From: Naasia aerilata
Lineage (GTDB): Bacteria; Actinomycetota; Actinomycetes; Actinomycetales; Microbacteriaceae
Reading direction: 5' to 3'
DNA: 64,000 bases
Assembly: GCF_030296595.1 (NCBI RefSeq)
Contig: NZ_AP027731.1
Span: 372,001 to 436,000, forward strand
Under the pieces are notes generated by a model. It saw only the letters and a list, made by a program, of their open reading frames with translations. It made no database searches and was not told the origin of the DNA. The position numbers and the translations under genes were made by a program. Of the stretch, positions 9,044 to 17,967 are shown piece after piece (within the stretch, counting starts at the first letter, position 1; the number at the start of each line of letters is the position of its first letter).

Positions 9044-9696
9044 TTACCGCGTGCCGTCGTCGATCGTCGCGGCGCCGAGGATGTGCGCGGTGCGCGGGGT
9101 GAGCGCCCCGGGGGCGAAGCCGAAGCGGCGGATGGAGGCGATCCGGAACCCGCCGCTCGCGATGGCCGCCTGCGTGTCGCGGTTGGGGTGGCAGTTCCCG
9201 GCGGCCCGGGACCAGAGCGGCGTCACCGCGTCCTCCACCAGAGCGAGAATCGGCGAGGCGGAGCGCACGTGCTCGTAGAAGAGGAGCGCACCCCGGGGCG
9301 GAGCACCCGCCGGAACTCGGCGAGCGCGGCCTGCTGATCGGTCACGCTGCAGAGGACGAGGCTCGCGACGACCGCATCAGCGCTGGCGTCGGCGGCGGGC
9401 AGCGCTTCCGCGATGCCGTCCCGGACCTCCACCGGCACCCGCGCACGGGCGGCGGCCTCCTGGGACAGCCCGCGCAGATACGGGTCGGGCTCGATCGCGA
9501 TCACCCGCTCCACAGCGTCGGGGTAGTGGGCGAAGTTGCTGCCGGTCCCCGAGCCGACCTCGACCACCACGCCGCGGGCGGGAGCGAGCAGCTCGCGGCG
9601 GTGCTCGGCTCCGCCGCGCGCATCCATGTCGCCGACCGCCCGGGCGTAGGCGCGCGCGAACCGGGGGTGCCCGGCGGGCGGCGGGGCGGACGGCAT
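9044..9696 (-). CDS. class I SAM-dependent methyltransferase (frame broken once)
   Basis: About 217 residues. Motif I is VVEVGSGTGSNFAHYP, the acidic post-I residue is in IAIEPDP, and motif IV/post-motif regions are DAVVASLVLCSVTD and AEFRRVLRPGG. This is the UbiE/methyltransferase-11 type, possibly acting on lipids or thiols. The frame changes at CCCCGGGG 9291-9298; adding a G joins RVLRPGG to ALLFYEHVRS and restores the normal C-terminus. The start at 9696 is 6 bases after CATAAT (9703-9708). Confidence 0.82.
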
Positions 9697-9702
9697 CCCG
9701 CC

Positions 9703-9708
9703 ATTATG
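9703..9708 (-). promoter_or_regulatory. -10 box CATAAT, methyltransferase
   Basis: CATAAT on the minus strand ends 6 bases before ATG 9696. The same hexamer and spacing recur before the MocR gene at 32446. Confidence 0.5.
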
Positions 9709-9737
9709 GTGGTCGCGCCTCGCCGCCCGCGGCCCGG

Positions 9738-10063
9738 TCAGATGCTGACCGACTCGATCTGCTCGATCGCCGTGATCATGGTCGTCGCCCGCACCGTGGC
9801 GGCCACGTCGGGCTCCTCGAGGTCGACGAGGAACTCCCCGACCGGCCGACGGTCGCCTCGCGGATCGAGACGAGGGCGACCGGGCGCCCGTCGCGGCGCA
9901 GCGGCTCGGAGGGCGACGGGTCGTCGTCGAGCGCCGACGGCGGGGCCGCTCCGCGCATCCGGACCAGGCTGTTCTGGTCCAGGTCGACGATGTACTGGCT
10001 GCCCGACTCGGTCGTGAGGCGGTACCGGCCGGTGGTGGAGTCCATGAGTGTCCGCATCGCCAT
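9738..10063 (-). CDS. conserved hypothetical protein (frame broken once)
   Basis: About 108 residues, not recognised. It begins MAMRTLMDSTTGRYRLTTESGS, has an acidic middle, and ends EEPDVAATVRATTMITAIEQIESVSI after a frame change near 9845-9852 that one added base repairs. There is no signal peptide or membrane segment. Strand-rich N-terminal pattern (GRYRLTTESGSQYIVDLD) suggests a small beta domain. The start is set by TACCCT 6 bases upstream. Confidence 0.6.
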
Positions 10064-10069
10064 GGGCAG

Positions 10070-10075
10070 AGGGTA
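10070..10075 (-). promoter_or_regulatory. -10 box TACCCT, hypothetical gene
   Basis: TACCCT on the minus strand ends 6 bases before ATG 10063, a leaderless arrangement. Confidence 0.5.
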
Positions 10076-10206
10076 GAGCCGCGAGGCCCCTCGGACGCGG
10101 AGGCGCGATCGACCGGTTTCCGAACGTCCTCCCCCACTGACGGCGGTGCGTCCTAGGGTGACATCGCGCGGGCGACGACCCGCCGGGAACGAGGGAGGAA
10201 CGCGGG

Positions 10207-11286
10207 ATGGGAGCTCCACCGGAGGCCGCCGATCAGGAGCTTCTCGACGACCTGCGCACCCGGCTCCGGCGGACCCGCCGCGTTTCCGGTGTCACGGGCG
10301 GCTGGGAGCGCGGAACCGACGGCGCCTACCTCGCGGACCTGCTCGCGTACTGGGCCGACGGCTATGACTGGCGCGCCGCGGAGGCGGAGCTGCTCGCCCT
10401 GCCGTGGACCCGCAGCGCCGGCGGCATCCGCGCGATCCACCAGAGCGCGGCCGACCCCGCGGCGCCCACGGTCGTGCTGCTGCACGGCTGGCCGGACTCC
10501 TTCCTCCGGTATCGCCGCGTGCTCCCGCTGCTGACCGACGTCTCCGTCGTCGTACCCTGCCTGCCGGGATATCCGTACTCGGACGGGCCGGCCAGCTCTC
10601 GCGAGACCATGGCCGAGCCGATCGCCGAGGCCCTCGCCGAGCTCGGGATCGGCCGGTACGTCCTCTCCGGCGGCGACATCGGCGCCGGGGTGGCGGAGAC
10701 GATCGCGCGCACGCATCCGGACCGGGTGGCCGCCCTGCACCTCACCGACATCCCACTGGGGCACCTCGCCAACGTCGATCCGGCGGACCTGACGCAGGAG
10801 GAGCGCCGGTACGCGGACGCCGTCGCGGCCTGGCGAGCGGCCGAGGGCGGGTACATCGCCGAGCAGGGCACGAAGCCGAACACCCTCGCCGCCGCCCTCG
10901 GCGACTCCCCGGCGGGGCTGGCCGCCTGGATCGTCGAGAAGCTTCGCAGCTGGAGCGACTGCGGCGGCGATGTCGAGAGCGTCTTCCCCCGCGACGACCT
11001 GCTCACGTGGCTGACGCTGTACTGGGTGACGGGCAGCATCGGCACGTCGTTCGGGCCCTACGCGCAGCGGAATCCGGCCGCGCGGGGCCGGCTCGAGGTG
11101 CCCACCGTGGTGGGTCAGTTCCCCCGCGACCTCCTCCCCGCGCCCAGAGAGTTCGCCGAGCGGGTGTTCGACGTGCGGGTCTTCAACGACGGCCACACCT
11201 CGGGCGGCCACTTCGCGGCCTGGGAGCGTCCGGACGAGTTCGTCCAGGATCTGCGCTCCGCGGTGGCCCTCGCTGTCGCGGACTGA
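10207..11286 (+). CDS. epoxide hydrolase (EHN-type alpha/beta hydrolase)
   Basis: A 359-residue soluble epoxide hydrolase that opens epoxides to diols through an aspartyl ester. It has an EHN-like N-terminal region (DLRTRLRRTRRV ... LLAYWADGYDWRAAEAELLAL), oxyanion motif HGWPDS, nucleophile Asp157 in SGGDIGAGV and the catalytic histidine in SGGHFAAWE near the end. The Shine-Dalgarno GGGAGGA lies upstream of ATG 10207. A -10-like TAGGGT is at 10154. A paralogue of similar layout lies at 13455-14687. Confidence 0.9.
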   Translation: MGAPPEAADQELLDDLRTRLRRTRRVSGVTGGWERGTDGAYLADLLAYWADGYDWRAAEAELLALPWTRSAGGIRAIHQSAADPAAPTVVLLHGWPDSFLRYRRVLPLLTDVSVVVPCLPGYPYSDGPASSRETMAEPIAEALAELGIGRYVLSGGDIGAGVAETIARTHPDRVAALHLTDIPLGHLANVDPADLTQEERRYADAVAAWRAAEGGYIAEQGTKPNTLAAALGDSPAGLAAWIVEKLRSWSDCGGDVESVFPRDDLLTWLTLYWVTGSIGTSFGPYAQRNPAARGRLEVPTVVGQFPRDLLPAPREFAERVFDVRVFNDGHTSGGHFAAWERPDEFVQDLRSAVALAVAD

Positions 11287-11325
11287 GCCGGGCGGCCGGG
11301 GGGCACGAGTGCCAGCCCGCCCGGC
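11287..11325. terminator. nested hairpin between epoxide hydrolase and ftsH
   Basis: The outer stem GCCGGGCGG (11287-11295) pairs with CCGCCCGGC (11317-11325). The inner stem GGCAC/GTGCC (11302-11306, 11309-11313) closes a 2-base loop. It sits between two convergent stop codons and so serves both strands. Confidence 0.65.
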
Positions 11326-11334
11326 GCCGTCTCC

Positions 11335-13458
11335 TCACCGCAGGGCGGGCGCGACCTCCGCATCCTCGGGCGGGAGCCCGGGGCCCGCTCCCCGCCGGGA
11401 GCCTCGCCCCTCGCGATCGCTGCTGGGGCGGTCTCCCGCGTCACCCCGGCCGCGGCGTACGCCTCGTCCTCGCCGAGCGTCTCCCGCTCGAGCAGTGCCC
11501 GGGCCAGCCGGTCGAGCCGCTCCCGGTTCTCGGAGAGCGTCCGCAGCGCGTCCCGGTAGCAGTCGTCGAGGATGCGCCGGACCTCGTCGTCGACCAGCTG
11601 CCGGGTCGCCGGCGACACCCCGTCGACCGCGAACGGCTGCTCCTGGCCGGAGGCCGGCAGCACCGACACCGGCCCGACGGCGGGCGACATGCCCCATCGG
11701 CCGACCATGCGGCGGGCCAGCTGCGTCGCCTGCTCCAGATCGCTCTCGGCGCCCGTCGTCACGTCGACGTAGACGAGCTCCTCCGCGGCCCGTCCGCCGA
11801 GCGCGCCGGTGATGCGGTCGCGCAGATAGCGCTCCGAGTAGCCGTAGCGATCCGCCTGCGGAGTCTGCAGCGTGACGCCGAGCGCCTGACCCCGCGGAAT
11901 GATCGTCACCCGGCGCACCGGGTCGCTGCCCGGCGTGAGCATGCCGAGCAGGGCGTGCCCCGACTCGTGGTACGCGGTCCGCAGCTTCTCCTCCGGCGAG
12001 AGCACGATGCCCCGCACGGTGCCGAGCAGGATCTTCTCGAGCGCCGATCCGAAGTCGGCGCTCGAGACCGTCTCGCTCGAGCGCTGCGCGGCGGTCAGCG
12101 CTGCCTCGTTGACGAGGTTCGCGAGATCCGCTCCCACCATGCCGGGAGTGGCCGCGGCGAGCGCCGCGAGGTCCACGTCCGGCGCGAGCGGCACCGAGCG
12201 CGTGTGCACTCGGAGGATCTGCAGCCGGCCGTCGAGGTCGGGCGGGTCGACGCTCACCCTCCGGTCGAAGCGTCCCGGCCTCAGCAGTGCCGGGTCGAGG
12301 ATCTCGGGGCGGTTCGTCGCCGCGAGCACGACGACGCCCTCATCCCCGGCGAAGCCGTCCATCTCGCTGAGGATCTGGTTGAGCGTCTGCTCCCGCTCGT
12401 CCACCCCGCCGGTGGAGAAGCTGCCGCCTCGCGCCCGCCCGATCGCGTCGAGCTCGTCGATGAAGATGATGGCCGGGGCCACCTTCTTGGCCTGGTCGAA
12501 GAGGTCGCGGACCCGGCTCGCCCCCACGCCGACGATGGCCTCGATGAACTCCGAGGCCGCGATGGAGAAGAAGGGGACCTGCGCCTCCCCCGCCACCGCC
12601 CGCGCGAGCAGCGTCTTGCCGGTGCCCGGCTGACCGGACAGCAGGACGCCGCGCGGGATCCGGGCTCCGAGCCGCGTATAGCGCTTCGGGTCGCGCAGGA
12701 AGTCGACGATCTCGCGCACCTCGTGCTCGACCTCGTCGACACCCGCGACATCGGCGAAGGTGACACGTCGGCCGGATTCCGGCGAGTACCGCGTCGCCTT
12801 CGACTTGCCGAACCCGCCGAGCGCCCCGCCCGCGGCAGCGGACGCACTGCGCCGCACGAACCAGAAACCGAGCCCCAGCAGGAGCAGGGTCGGCCCGAAC
12901 CCCAGGAGGAGCTGCGCCCAGAGCGGCGCTCCCGCGTCGGGCGGCTCGGCGTTGACCGGGACGTCCTTCGCCTCGAGCGCCGCGAGCAGGTCGTCCTGCG
13001 CGAACGCGGGCCGCTGGGTCGAGAACCGCTCGACGGGCGCCGCGTCCTCCGCGCCCGGCGGGTAGTCCACCGGCTTCGTGAACTCGCCCATGAGCGCGTC
13101 TTCCGACGACGTGACCGTTTCGACGTTGCCGGCGTCGAGCTGAGCCGTGAAGAACGTGTAGGAGACGGAGGTGCGCGGGGCGGGCCCGGTCAGGGCGAGC
13201 ATGAGCAGCCAGTTGATCACGAGGAACACCAGCAGCAGCCACCAGAAGCTGCCTCCCCTGAGCGCCTGTCCTCCGGACCGGGCGACTTGGCCGGCATGCC
13301 CTCCACTCGCCAGGGCGCGGGGACGGGCTTCTCCCCGTCTCCCCGGCCGCGCATCCGGTCGAGCAGGGAGGGGGCCGCCGGTCGGCGTCGTCCTGTCCCG
13401 ATCCTCGCGGCGGGTCGGCCCGGTCCTTCTCCGCGGGGGCGGTGCGCTCGGCGGTCAT
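11335..13458 (-). CDS. ftsH: FtsH ATP-dependent zinc metalloprotease (frame broken three times)
   Basis: A membrane-anchored AAA+ protease, ~708 residues after repair. The membrane segment [20 protein letters not shown] is followed by the periplasmic-type region, Walker A GQPGTGKT, Walker [12 protein letters not shown], the second region of homology [21 protein letters not shown], and zinc site [10 protein letters not shown]. Frame changes lie near 13369-13374, 13255-13258 and 11382-11392, each fixed by one base. The ATG overlaps the stop of the upstream epoxide hydrolase (ATGA), so translation is coupled. Its location away from the usual ftsH neighbours suggests an accessory copy. Confidence 0.88.
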
Positions 13459-14687
13459 CGATCCCCGTTCCCGTTCTCGCGGAGGGAGCGGAAGGCGCGG
13501 CGGAGCTCCTCCGCGAAGAGCTGCGGCTGCTCCCAGGCCGCGAAGTGGCCGCCCCGCGCGACGCGGTTGTAGTAGAGGAGGTTCGGGTAGGCGCGCTCGG
13601 TCCAGCTGAGAGGGGCCTCGTACTGCTCGCTCGGGAAGACGCTCACCGCGACGGGGATGGTCACGCCCTTCGTGTTGAAGAAGCCGCCCTTGTACTCCCA
13701 GTACAGCCGGGAGGCCGAGACCCCCGTGCCGGTCAGCCAGTAGAGCGTGATGTTGTCGAGGAGCTCGTCCCGGGTGAGCTCGCCCGTCTCACTGCTCTCC
13801 CTGTCGAGGGCGGCGACGACGGCCGCGGCCGGCTGGCCGTCGGCATCGTTGTGGTCGAGCAGCCAGGCGGCGAGCCCGATCGGCGAATCGGCGATCCCGT
13901 AGAGCGTCTGGGGTCGCGCCGCCATGTACTTCGCGTACTCGACCTGGCCGAACGTCCGGACGAGCTGCTGGTAGGCGCGCAGCTCCTCGGGAGACAGTCC
14001 GTCTGGTGGCGGGTCGCCTGCGAGCAGCGCGCGGTCCACGTCCGCGGGGACGGTGGCCGGCATGTTGGTGTGGATGGCGAGCAGCCCGGCGGGCGCCTGC
14101 AGGCCCATCTGGTCGACCACGAACGCGCCCCAGTCGCCGCCCTGCGCGACATAGCGGTCGTAGCCGAGCCGGCTCATCAGCTCCGCCCATGCCCGCGCCA
14201 TGCGCTCCGGCCCCCACCCGGTGCCGGACGGCCGCTCCGAGAAGCCGTAGCCGGGCATGGAGGGGATCACCACGTGGAAGGCGTCGGCCGCCGGCCCGCC
14301 GTGCGCAGTGGGATCGGTGAGGCGCCCGACCAGCTTCAGCTGCTCGAGGATCGACCCGGGCCAGCCGTGGTTGATGACGATCGGCAGCGCGTCCGGGTGC
14401 GGTGACCGCACGTGCAGGAAGTGGATGTCGAGCCCGTCGATCTCCATGAGGAACTGCGGCAGCTCGTTGAGGCGCGCCTCGCAGCGGCGCCAGTCGTAGC
14501 CGGACGTCCAGTGACGCGCGAGCTCCTGCATCACGGCGAGCGGCACGCCCTGGGACTGGTCGTCGACCGTCTCCTTGTCCGGCCAGTTCGTGGCGGCGAC
14601 GCGGCGACGCAGGTCGAGAAGCGCCTCCTCGGGGATGTGCACCGAGAAGGGGCGGGCGGCGGTCGCCGTCTCGAGGGTGGTGCTCAC
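13455..14687 (-). CDS. epoxide hydrolase 2 (EHN domain)
   Basis: A 410-residue epoxide hydrolase with a full N-terminal EHN domain (VHIPEEALLDLRRRVAATNWPD ... YDWRRCEARLNELPQFLMEI), oxyanion motif HGWPGS, nucleophile Asp185 in AQGGDWGAFV, the cap tyrosine region and catalytic His in RGGHFAAWE. The GTG at 14687 has AAGGAG six bases upstream; the frame is open further but this site decides the start. It is translationally coupled to ftsH. The pairing with a protease is unusual. Confidence 0.88.
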   Translation of the reverse strand: MSTTLETATAARPFSVHIPEEALLDLRRRVAATNWPDKETVDDQSQGVPLAVMQELARHWTSGYDWRRCEARLNELPQFLMEIDGLDIHFLHVRSPHPDALPIVINHGWPGSILEQLKLVGRLTDPTAHGGPAADAFHVVIPSMPGYGFSERPSGTGWGPERMARAWAELMSRLGYDRYVAQGGDWGAFVVDQMGLQAPAGLLAIHTNMPATVPADVDRALLAGDPPPDGLSPEELRAYQQLVRTFGQVEYAKYMAARPQTLYGIADSPIGLAAWLLDHNDADGQPAAAVVAALDRESSETGELTRDELLDNITLYWLTGTGVSASRLYWEYKGGFFNTKGVTIPVAVSVFPSEQYEAPLSWTERAYPNLLYYNRVARGGHFAAWEQPQLFAEELRRAFRSLRENGNGDR

Positions 14688-14751
14688 GGGGGTCTCCTTG
14701 CGATCGATTCTCACCGGGGCCGGCGCCCGGGCGTTCCGGCGGGGACAGCGG

Positions 14752-15003
14752 TCAGCCGGCCGAGGACTCGCTCTCGACCTCGGCCAGGAGCCTCCGGGCG
14801 TCGTCCGCCTCCGACGCTGCGACCACGACGCGCACGCCGTCGAGCTGGAGCTGGGGCTCCTGGCCGCCCGCGTCGTCGGTGGCCTTGCGCGCGCCGAGTC
14901 CGTGGCTGCGCAGGAATCCGACGATCAGGTCGGCCTCCGTGCGGCTCCCCACGACAGCCACCGCGACCGGCGGACCGTCGTCGTCCTCGGCGTCCATGGC
15001 CAC
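14752..15003 (-). CDS. DUF2007-like small protein
   Basis: An 83-residue protein: an acidic N-terminus, then VAVVGSRTEADLIVGFLRSHGLGAR and VRVVVAASEADDARRLLAEV. This matches the ferredoxin-like fold of DUF2007 'putative signal transducing' proteins, whose function is not known. Three in-frame starts exist (GTG 15006, GTG 15003, ATG 14997); GTG 15003 is chosen because GGAGG lies 7 bases upstream. It is 64 bases from the epoxide hydrolase start and could be in the same transcript. Confidence 0.7.
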   Translation of the reverse strand: MAMDAEDDDGPPVAVAVVGSRTEADLIVGFLRSHGLGARKATDDAGGQEPQLQLDGVRVVVAASEADDARRLLAEVESESSAG

Positions 15004-15132
15004 CACCTGCCCTCCGCCGGCCGACGCTACGCCGCGATGCGCGGCCGGCAGGGGGTCGGAAGGCCCATGGTCGAACCCTGCTCATCTCCGTCTCAGCCGC
15101 TGTCGGCTACCGTGTCGGGCAAGGACTCCGCC

Positions 15133-15720
15133 ATGACCTCCCGACGCCCGCGCCCCGACTCCCGGCTTTCCGCCGCCCGGTACCGGGTCGACCGCAGCGC
15201 GCCGGAGGAGGACGACGAGGAGTCGGACGCCGGCCGGCTGACGCCCGATCAGCGTGCCGGCATGGTGGAGGCGGCTATCCAGCAGGCCATGCGCCGGGGC
15301 GACTTCGACGACCTCCCCGGGACGGGGAAGCCGCTTCCGGACCTGCACCAGACGCACGACCCGGACTGGTGGATCCGCCGGAAGATCGAGCGCGAGCAGC
15401 TCACGGGACTCGGTCCGCCTGCGCTCACCCTCCGCAAGGAGAACGAAGAGCTCGCGGGCCGGCTGGATGCCACGGCGAGCGAGGCGGTCGTCCGCGAACT
15501 GCTGCATGACTTCAACGCCCGGGTGATCGAGGCCCGTCGCCAGCTGCTCGGAGGGCCCCCGGTGATCACGCCGACCCGCGACGTTGAGGCGGAGGTCGCC
15601 GCCTGGCGCAGCCGGCGGGAAGCCAGGCTGCGGGAGGCGGAGGCGGAGCGCGACAGGGAGGCCGCCGCCTACGCCGCGATGACGTGGCGGGAGCGGCGAA
15701 GGGCCCGACGGCAGCGCTGA
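15133..15720 (+). CDS. DUF1992 (DnaJ-C28-like) protein
   Basis: A 195-residue soluble protein. The conserved core VEAAIQQAMRRGDFDDLPGTGKPL followed by DPDWWIRRKIEREQ identifies the DUF1992 domain found in bacteria and in DNAJC28, of unknown biochemical role. The C-terminal third is a highly charged, probably coiled helix (REARLREAEAERDREAAAYAAM). AAGGA lies 9 bases before the ATG and a TACCGT box is at 15109-15114. It is the only plus-strand gene between 11.3 and 20.2 kb. Confidence 0.82.
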   Translation: MTSRRPRPDSRLSAARYRVDRSAPEEDDEESDAGRLTPDQRAGMVEAAIQQAMRRGDFDDLPGTGKPLPDLHQTHDPDWWIRRKIEREQLTGLGPPALTLRKENEELAGRLDATASEAVVRELLHDFNARVIEARRQLLGGPPVITPTRDVEAEVAAWRSRREARLREAEAERDREAAAYAAMTWRERRRARRQR

Positions 15721-15723
15721 CGC

Positions 15724-15784
15724 CGCGGGTCGTGCGGACAGCCGCACCCCCGCTGCCAGTCGTGGAATGTCCGCACGACCCGCG
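15724..15784. terminator. long perfect inverted repeat between convergent genes
   Basis: A 17-base arm (15724-15740, CGCGGGTCGTGCGGACA) is repeated exactly inverted at 15768-15784, enclosing 27 bases. It fills the gap between the DUF1992 stop and the kynureninase stop and is the likely terminator for both, though the loop is long and T-runs are missing. Confidence 0.6.
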
Positions 15785-15793
15785 CAAGGCGGG

Positions 15794-17017
15794 TCAGCCC
15801 TCGACGCACTCCCGCAGCACGGCGAGGCCGTCGGCCACCTCGGCGAAGGAGGTGCTGAGGGGCGAGAGGCCGATCCGGATGCCGTGCGGTCCGCGGAAGT
15901 CCGGGATCACGCCGCGCTCCCACGCCCGTGCCGTGACGGCCCGGGCGTCGGGGTGCTCCAGGGTGACGTGGCCGCCGCGGCGGGCGGCGTCCCGCGCCGT
16001 CGCCACGGTCACCCCCGCCGCCGCGAGGTCGGCGTCGGCGATCTCCAGGACGAACTCGGTGAGCGCCACGGACTTCCGCCGCACCGCGGTCATCCCGGCC
16101 CTCTCGATCAGATCCAGCATGTCGCGCATCGGCTGCATCGCGACGATCGGCGGGGTGCCGCTGAGGAAACGGCGGATGCCGCGGGCCGGCTCGTAGTGCG
16201 GTCCCATGTCGAACGGCGCCGCCGATCCCATCCAGCCCGCGATCGGCTGCTCGAGCTCGTCCTGGAGGTCGGCGCGCACATAGGCGAACGCGGGCGAGCC
16301 CGGTCCGCCGTTGAGGTACTTGTAGGTGCAGCCGACGGCGAGGTCGGCGCCCCACCCGTCCAACTGGATGGGCACGGAGCCCACGGAGTGACAGACGTCC
16401 CACAGCACGAGGGCGCCCGCGTCGTGCGCGATGCGGGTGATCTCGGCGGCGTCCGCGAGGTGGCTGGAGCGGTACGCCACGTGGCTCAGCACCACGAGCG
16501 CCGTCCGCTCCCCCGCGACCTCCCGCACCTGCGCCGGCTCGACCCCCGAATGCCGGTCGACCGGCAGCCAGCGCACGGTCTTCCCGAGCTCTGCGGCGAT
16601 CCGCTCGACGACGAACCGGTCGGTCGGGAAGTTGTCGTCGTCGATCACGATCTCGTCGCGGCCGGGGCGGGCGGCCAGGGCGGCCCGGATCAGCTTGTAG
16701 AGCAGGACGGTCGTCGAGTCGCCGACGACCACCTGTCCGGCCGCGGCGCCCAGGGTGAGCGCCCCGATCCGATCGCCGACGGTCTCCGGGAGCGCCATCC
16801 ACTCCTCATCCCAGGCGCGGATGAGGCGCGACGACCAGGTCCCGACAAGCCCTGCCAGCCGGTCGCGGGAGGCGGCCAGCGGAATCCCCAGCGAGTTGCC
16901 GTCGAAGTAGGCGCGCACCTCGGGGTCGAGCAGGAACTCGGACCGGAACGCGGCGAGCGGGTCGGCGGCGTCCAGCTCGCAGGCGCGGGCCGCGTGCGGG
17001 CTCGTCGGTGCGGTGAT
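15794..17017 (-). CDS. kynU: kynureninase, probable non-standard start
   Basis: A PLP enzyme hydrolysing kynurenine (or 3-hydroxykynurenine) to anthranilate and alanine. Visible are YFDGNSLG, VVGDSTTVLLYKL, the Asp region LVLWDVCHSVGSVPIQL and the PLP lysine in GCTYKYLNGGPGSPAF. Homology-like sequence (DAADPLAAFRSEFLLDPEVRAYF) begins before the first GTG at 16918, yet no ATG/GTG/TTG exists between it and the in-frame TGA upstream. An ideal AAGGAG (17024-17029) lies six bases before an ATC at 17017, giving 407 residues, the usual length. Either ATC is used or it is a misread ATG. Confidence 0.85.
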   Translation of the reverse strand: MTAPTSPHAARACELDAADPLAAFRSEFLLDPEVRAYFDGNSLGIPLAASRDRLAGLVGTWSSRLIRAWDEEWMALPETVGDRIGALTLGAAAGQVVVGDSTTVLLYKLIRAALAARPGRDEIVIDDDNFPTDRFVVERIAAELGKTVRWLPVDRHSGVEPAQVREVAGERTALVVLSHVAYRSSHLADAAEITRIAHDAGALVLWDVCHSVGSVPIQLDGWGADLAVGCTYKYLNGGPGSPAFAYVRADLQDELEQPIAGWMGSAAPFDMGPHYEPARGIRRFLSGTPPIVAMQPMRDMLDLIERAGMTAVRRKSVALTEFVLEIADADLAAAGVTVATARDAARRGGHVTLEHPDARAVTARAWERGVIPDFRGPHGIRIGLSPLSTSFAEVADGLAVLRECVEG

Positions 17018-17075
17018 GGTGTGCTCCTTGGCAAGAGGGACGCGGGAGCCTCAGCCTGCCACGCGCCCGTGCGGG

Positions 17076-17956
17076 TTACGTCCGGAGGGGCGCCGCTCCT
17101 GGTCGGGCACCTCCGTCCGGGACCAGACCGAGCTCGCCGGCGACAGCCCCGAGCGTCCCGACGATGTCACCGCGCCGGGGCAGGACCTGCAGGCAGACGT
17201 GATCGGCGCCGGCGTCGAGATGGGCGCGGACGGCCGCCGCGAGTGCCCCCGAGTCGCCGTGGGCCACGATGGCGTCGACGAGCTCGTCGCTTCCGTCTCC
17301 GGAGACGTCCGCCTCGGTGAAGCCGCCGCGACGCATGGTGCGCGTGTAGTTGGACATGCCGAGATAGCGGGTCAGGAATGCGCGGGCGGTGCGTCGCGCC
17401 GAGACGGGATCGGGATCAAGCACGACGGTCTGCTCCGGTGCCACTAGCGCCCCGGCGCCGAGCAGGTCCCGCGCCTCGCGGGTCTGGGAGGGGATCGTGA
17501 GGTACGGGTGAGTCCCGGCGCTGCGTTCGGCCGCCATGGCGAGCATGCGCGGCCCCAGAGCGGAGAGCACCCTCGCCTGCACCGGCACATCGCGACCATC
17601 GAGCACGTCGAGGTACCGGGCCATGGCGTCGAGGGGCAGGGTCCGCTGCGGGGTCGCCTCCCGGTGACCGGATCCGATGCCCAGCAGCAGGCGTCCCGGG
17701 TGACGGGCCTCGATGCGGTGGTACGAGTCGGCAAGCTCGTCCGCGTCGGCCTTCCAGATGTTGACGATGCCCGTGGCGATCTGGAGGTGCGCGGTCGCAT
17801 CCAGGAGTTCCTCGGCGCGGGCCAAGCCCGCATCCGGGGATCCCCCAGCCAGAGCGCACCGAAGCCCAGGCCCTCGAGCGAGGCGGCAAGAGAGGAGTCG
17901 ACATCGCCGACGCCCCGCCAGACCCCGACCGCCCCGAGGCGCTCGCGCCAGGTCAT
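17076..17956 (-). CDS. F420-dependent LLM-class oxidoreductase (frame broken once)
   Basis: About 293 residues of a luciferase-like TIM-barrel flavin/F420 oxidoreductase of the actinobacterial TIGR03620-like group. The start MTWRERLGAVGVWRG, the substrate-pocket block GFGALWLGGSPDAG, LLLGIGSGHREA and the C-terminal GADHVCLQVLPRRGD fit. The frame changes at 17841-17846 (CCCCC) and one added base repairs it. It begins 11 bases after gabD and precedes kynureninase, so the three probably share a transcript. The substrate is unknown. Confidence 0.82.
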
Positions 17957-17967
17957 GTCGCGGCGGC

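Noticed and set aside
10404..14405. Plus-strand open frame of more than 1300 codons
   Set aside because: It is the high-GC shadow of the epoxide hydrolase and ftsH genes: Arg/Ala/Gly/Pro-rich, no recognisable domain, and the opposite strand carries clear catalytic motifs.
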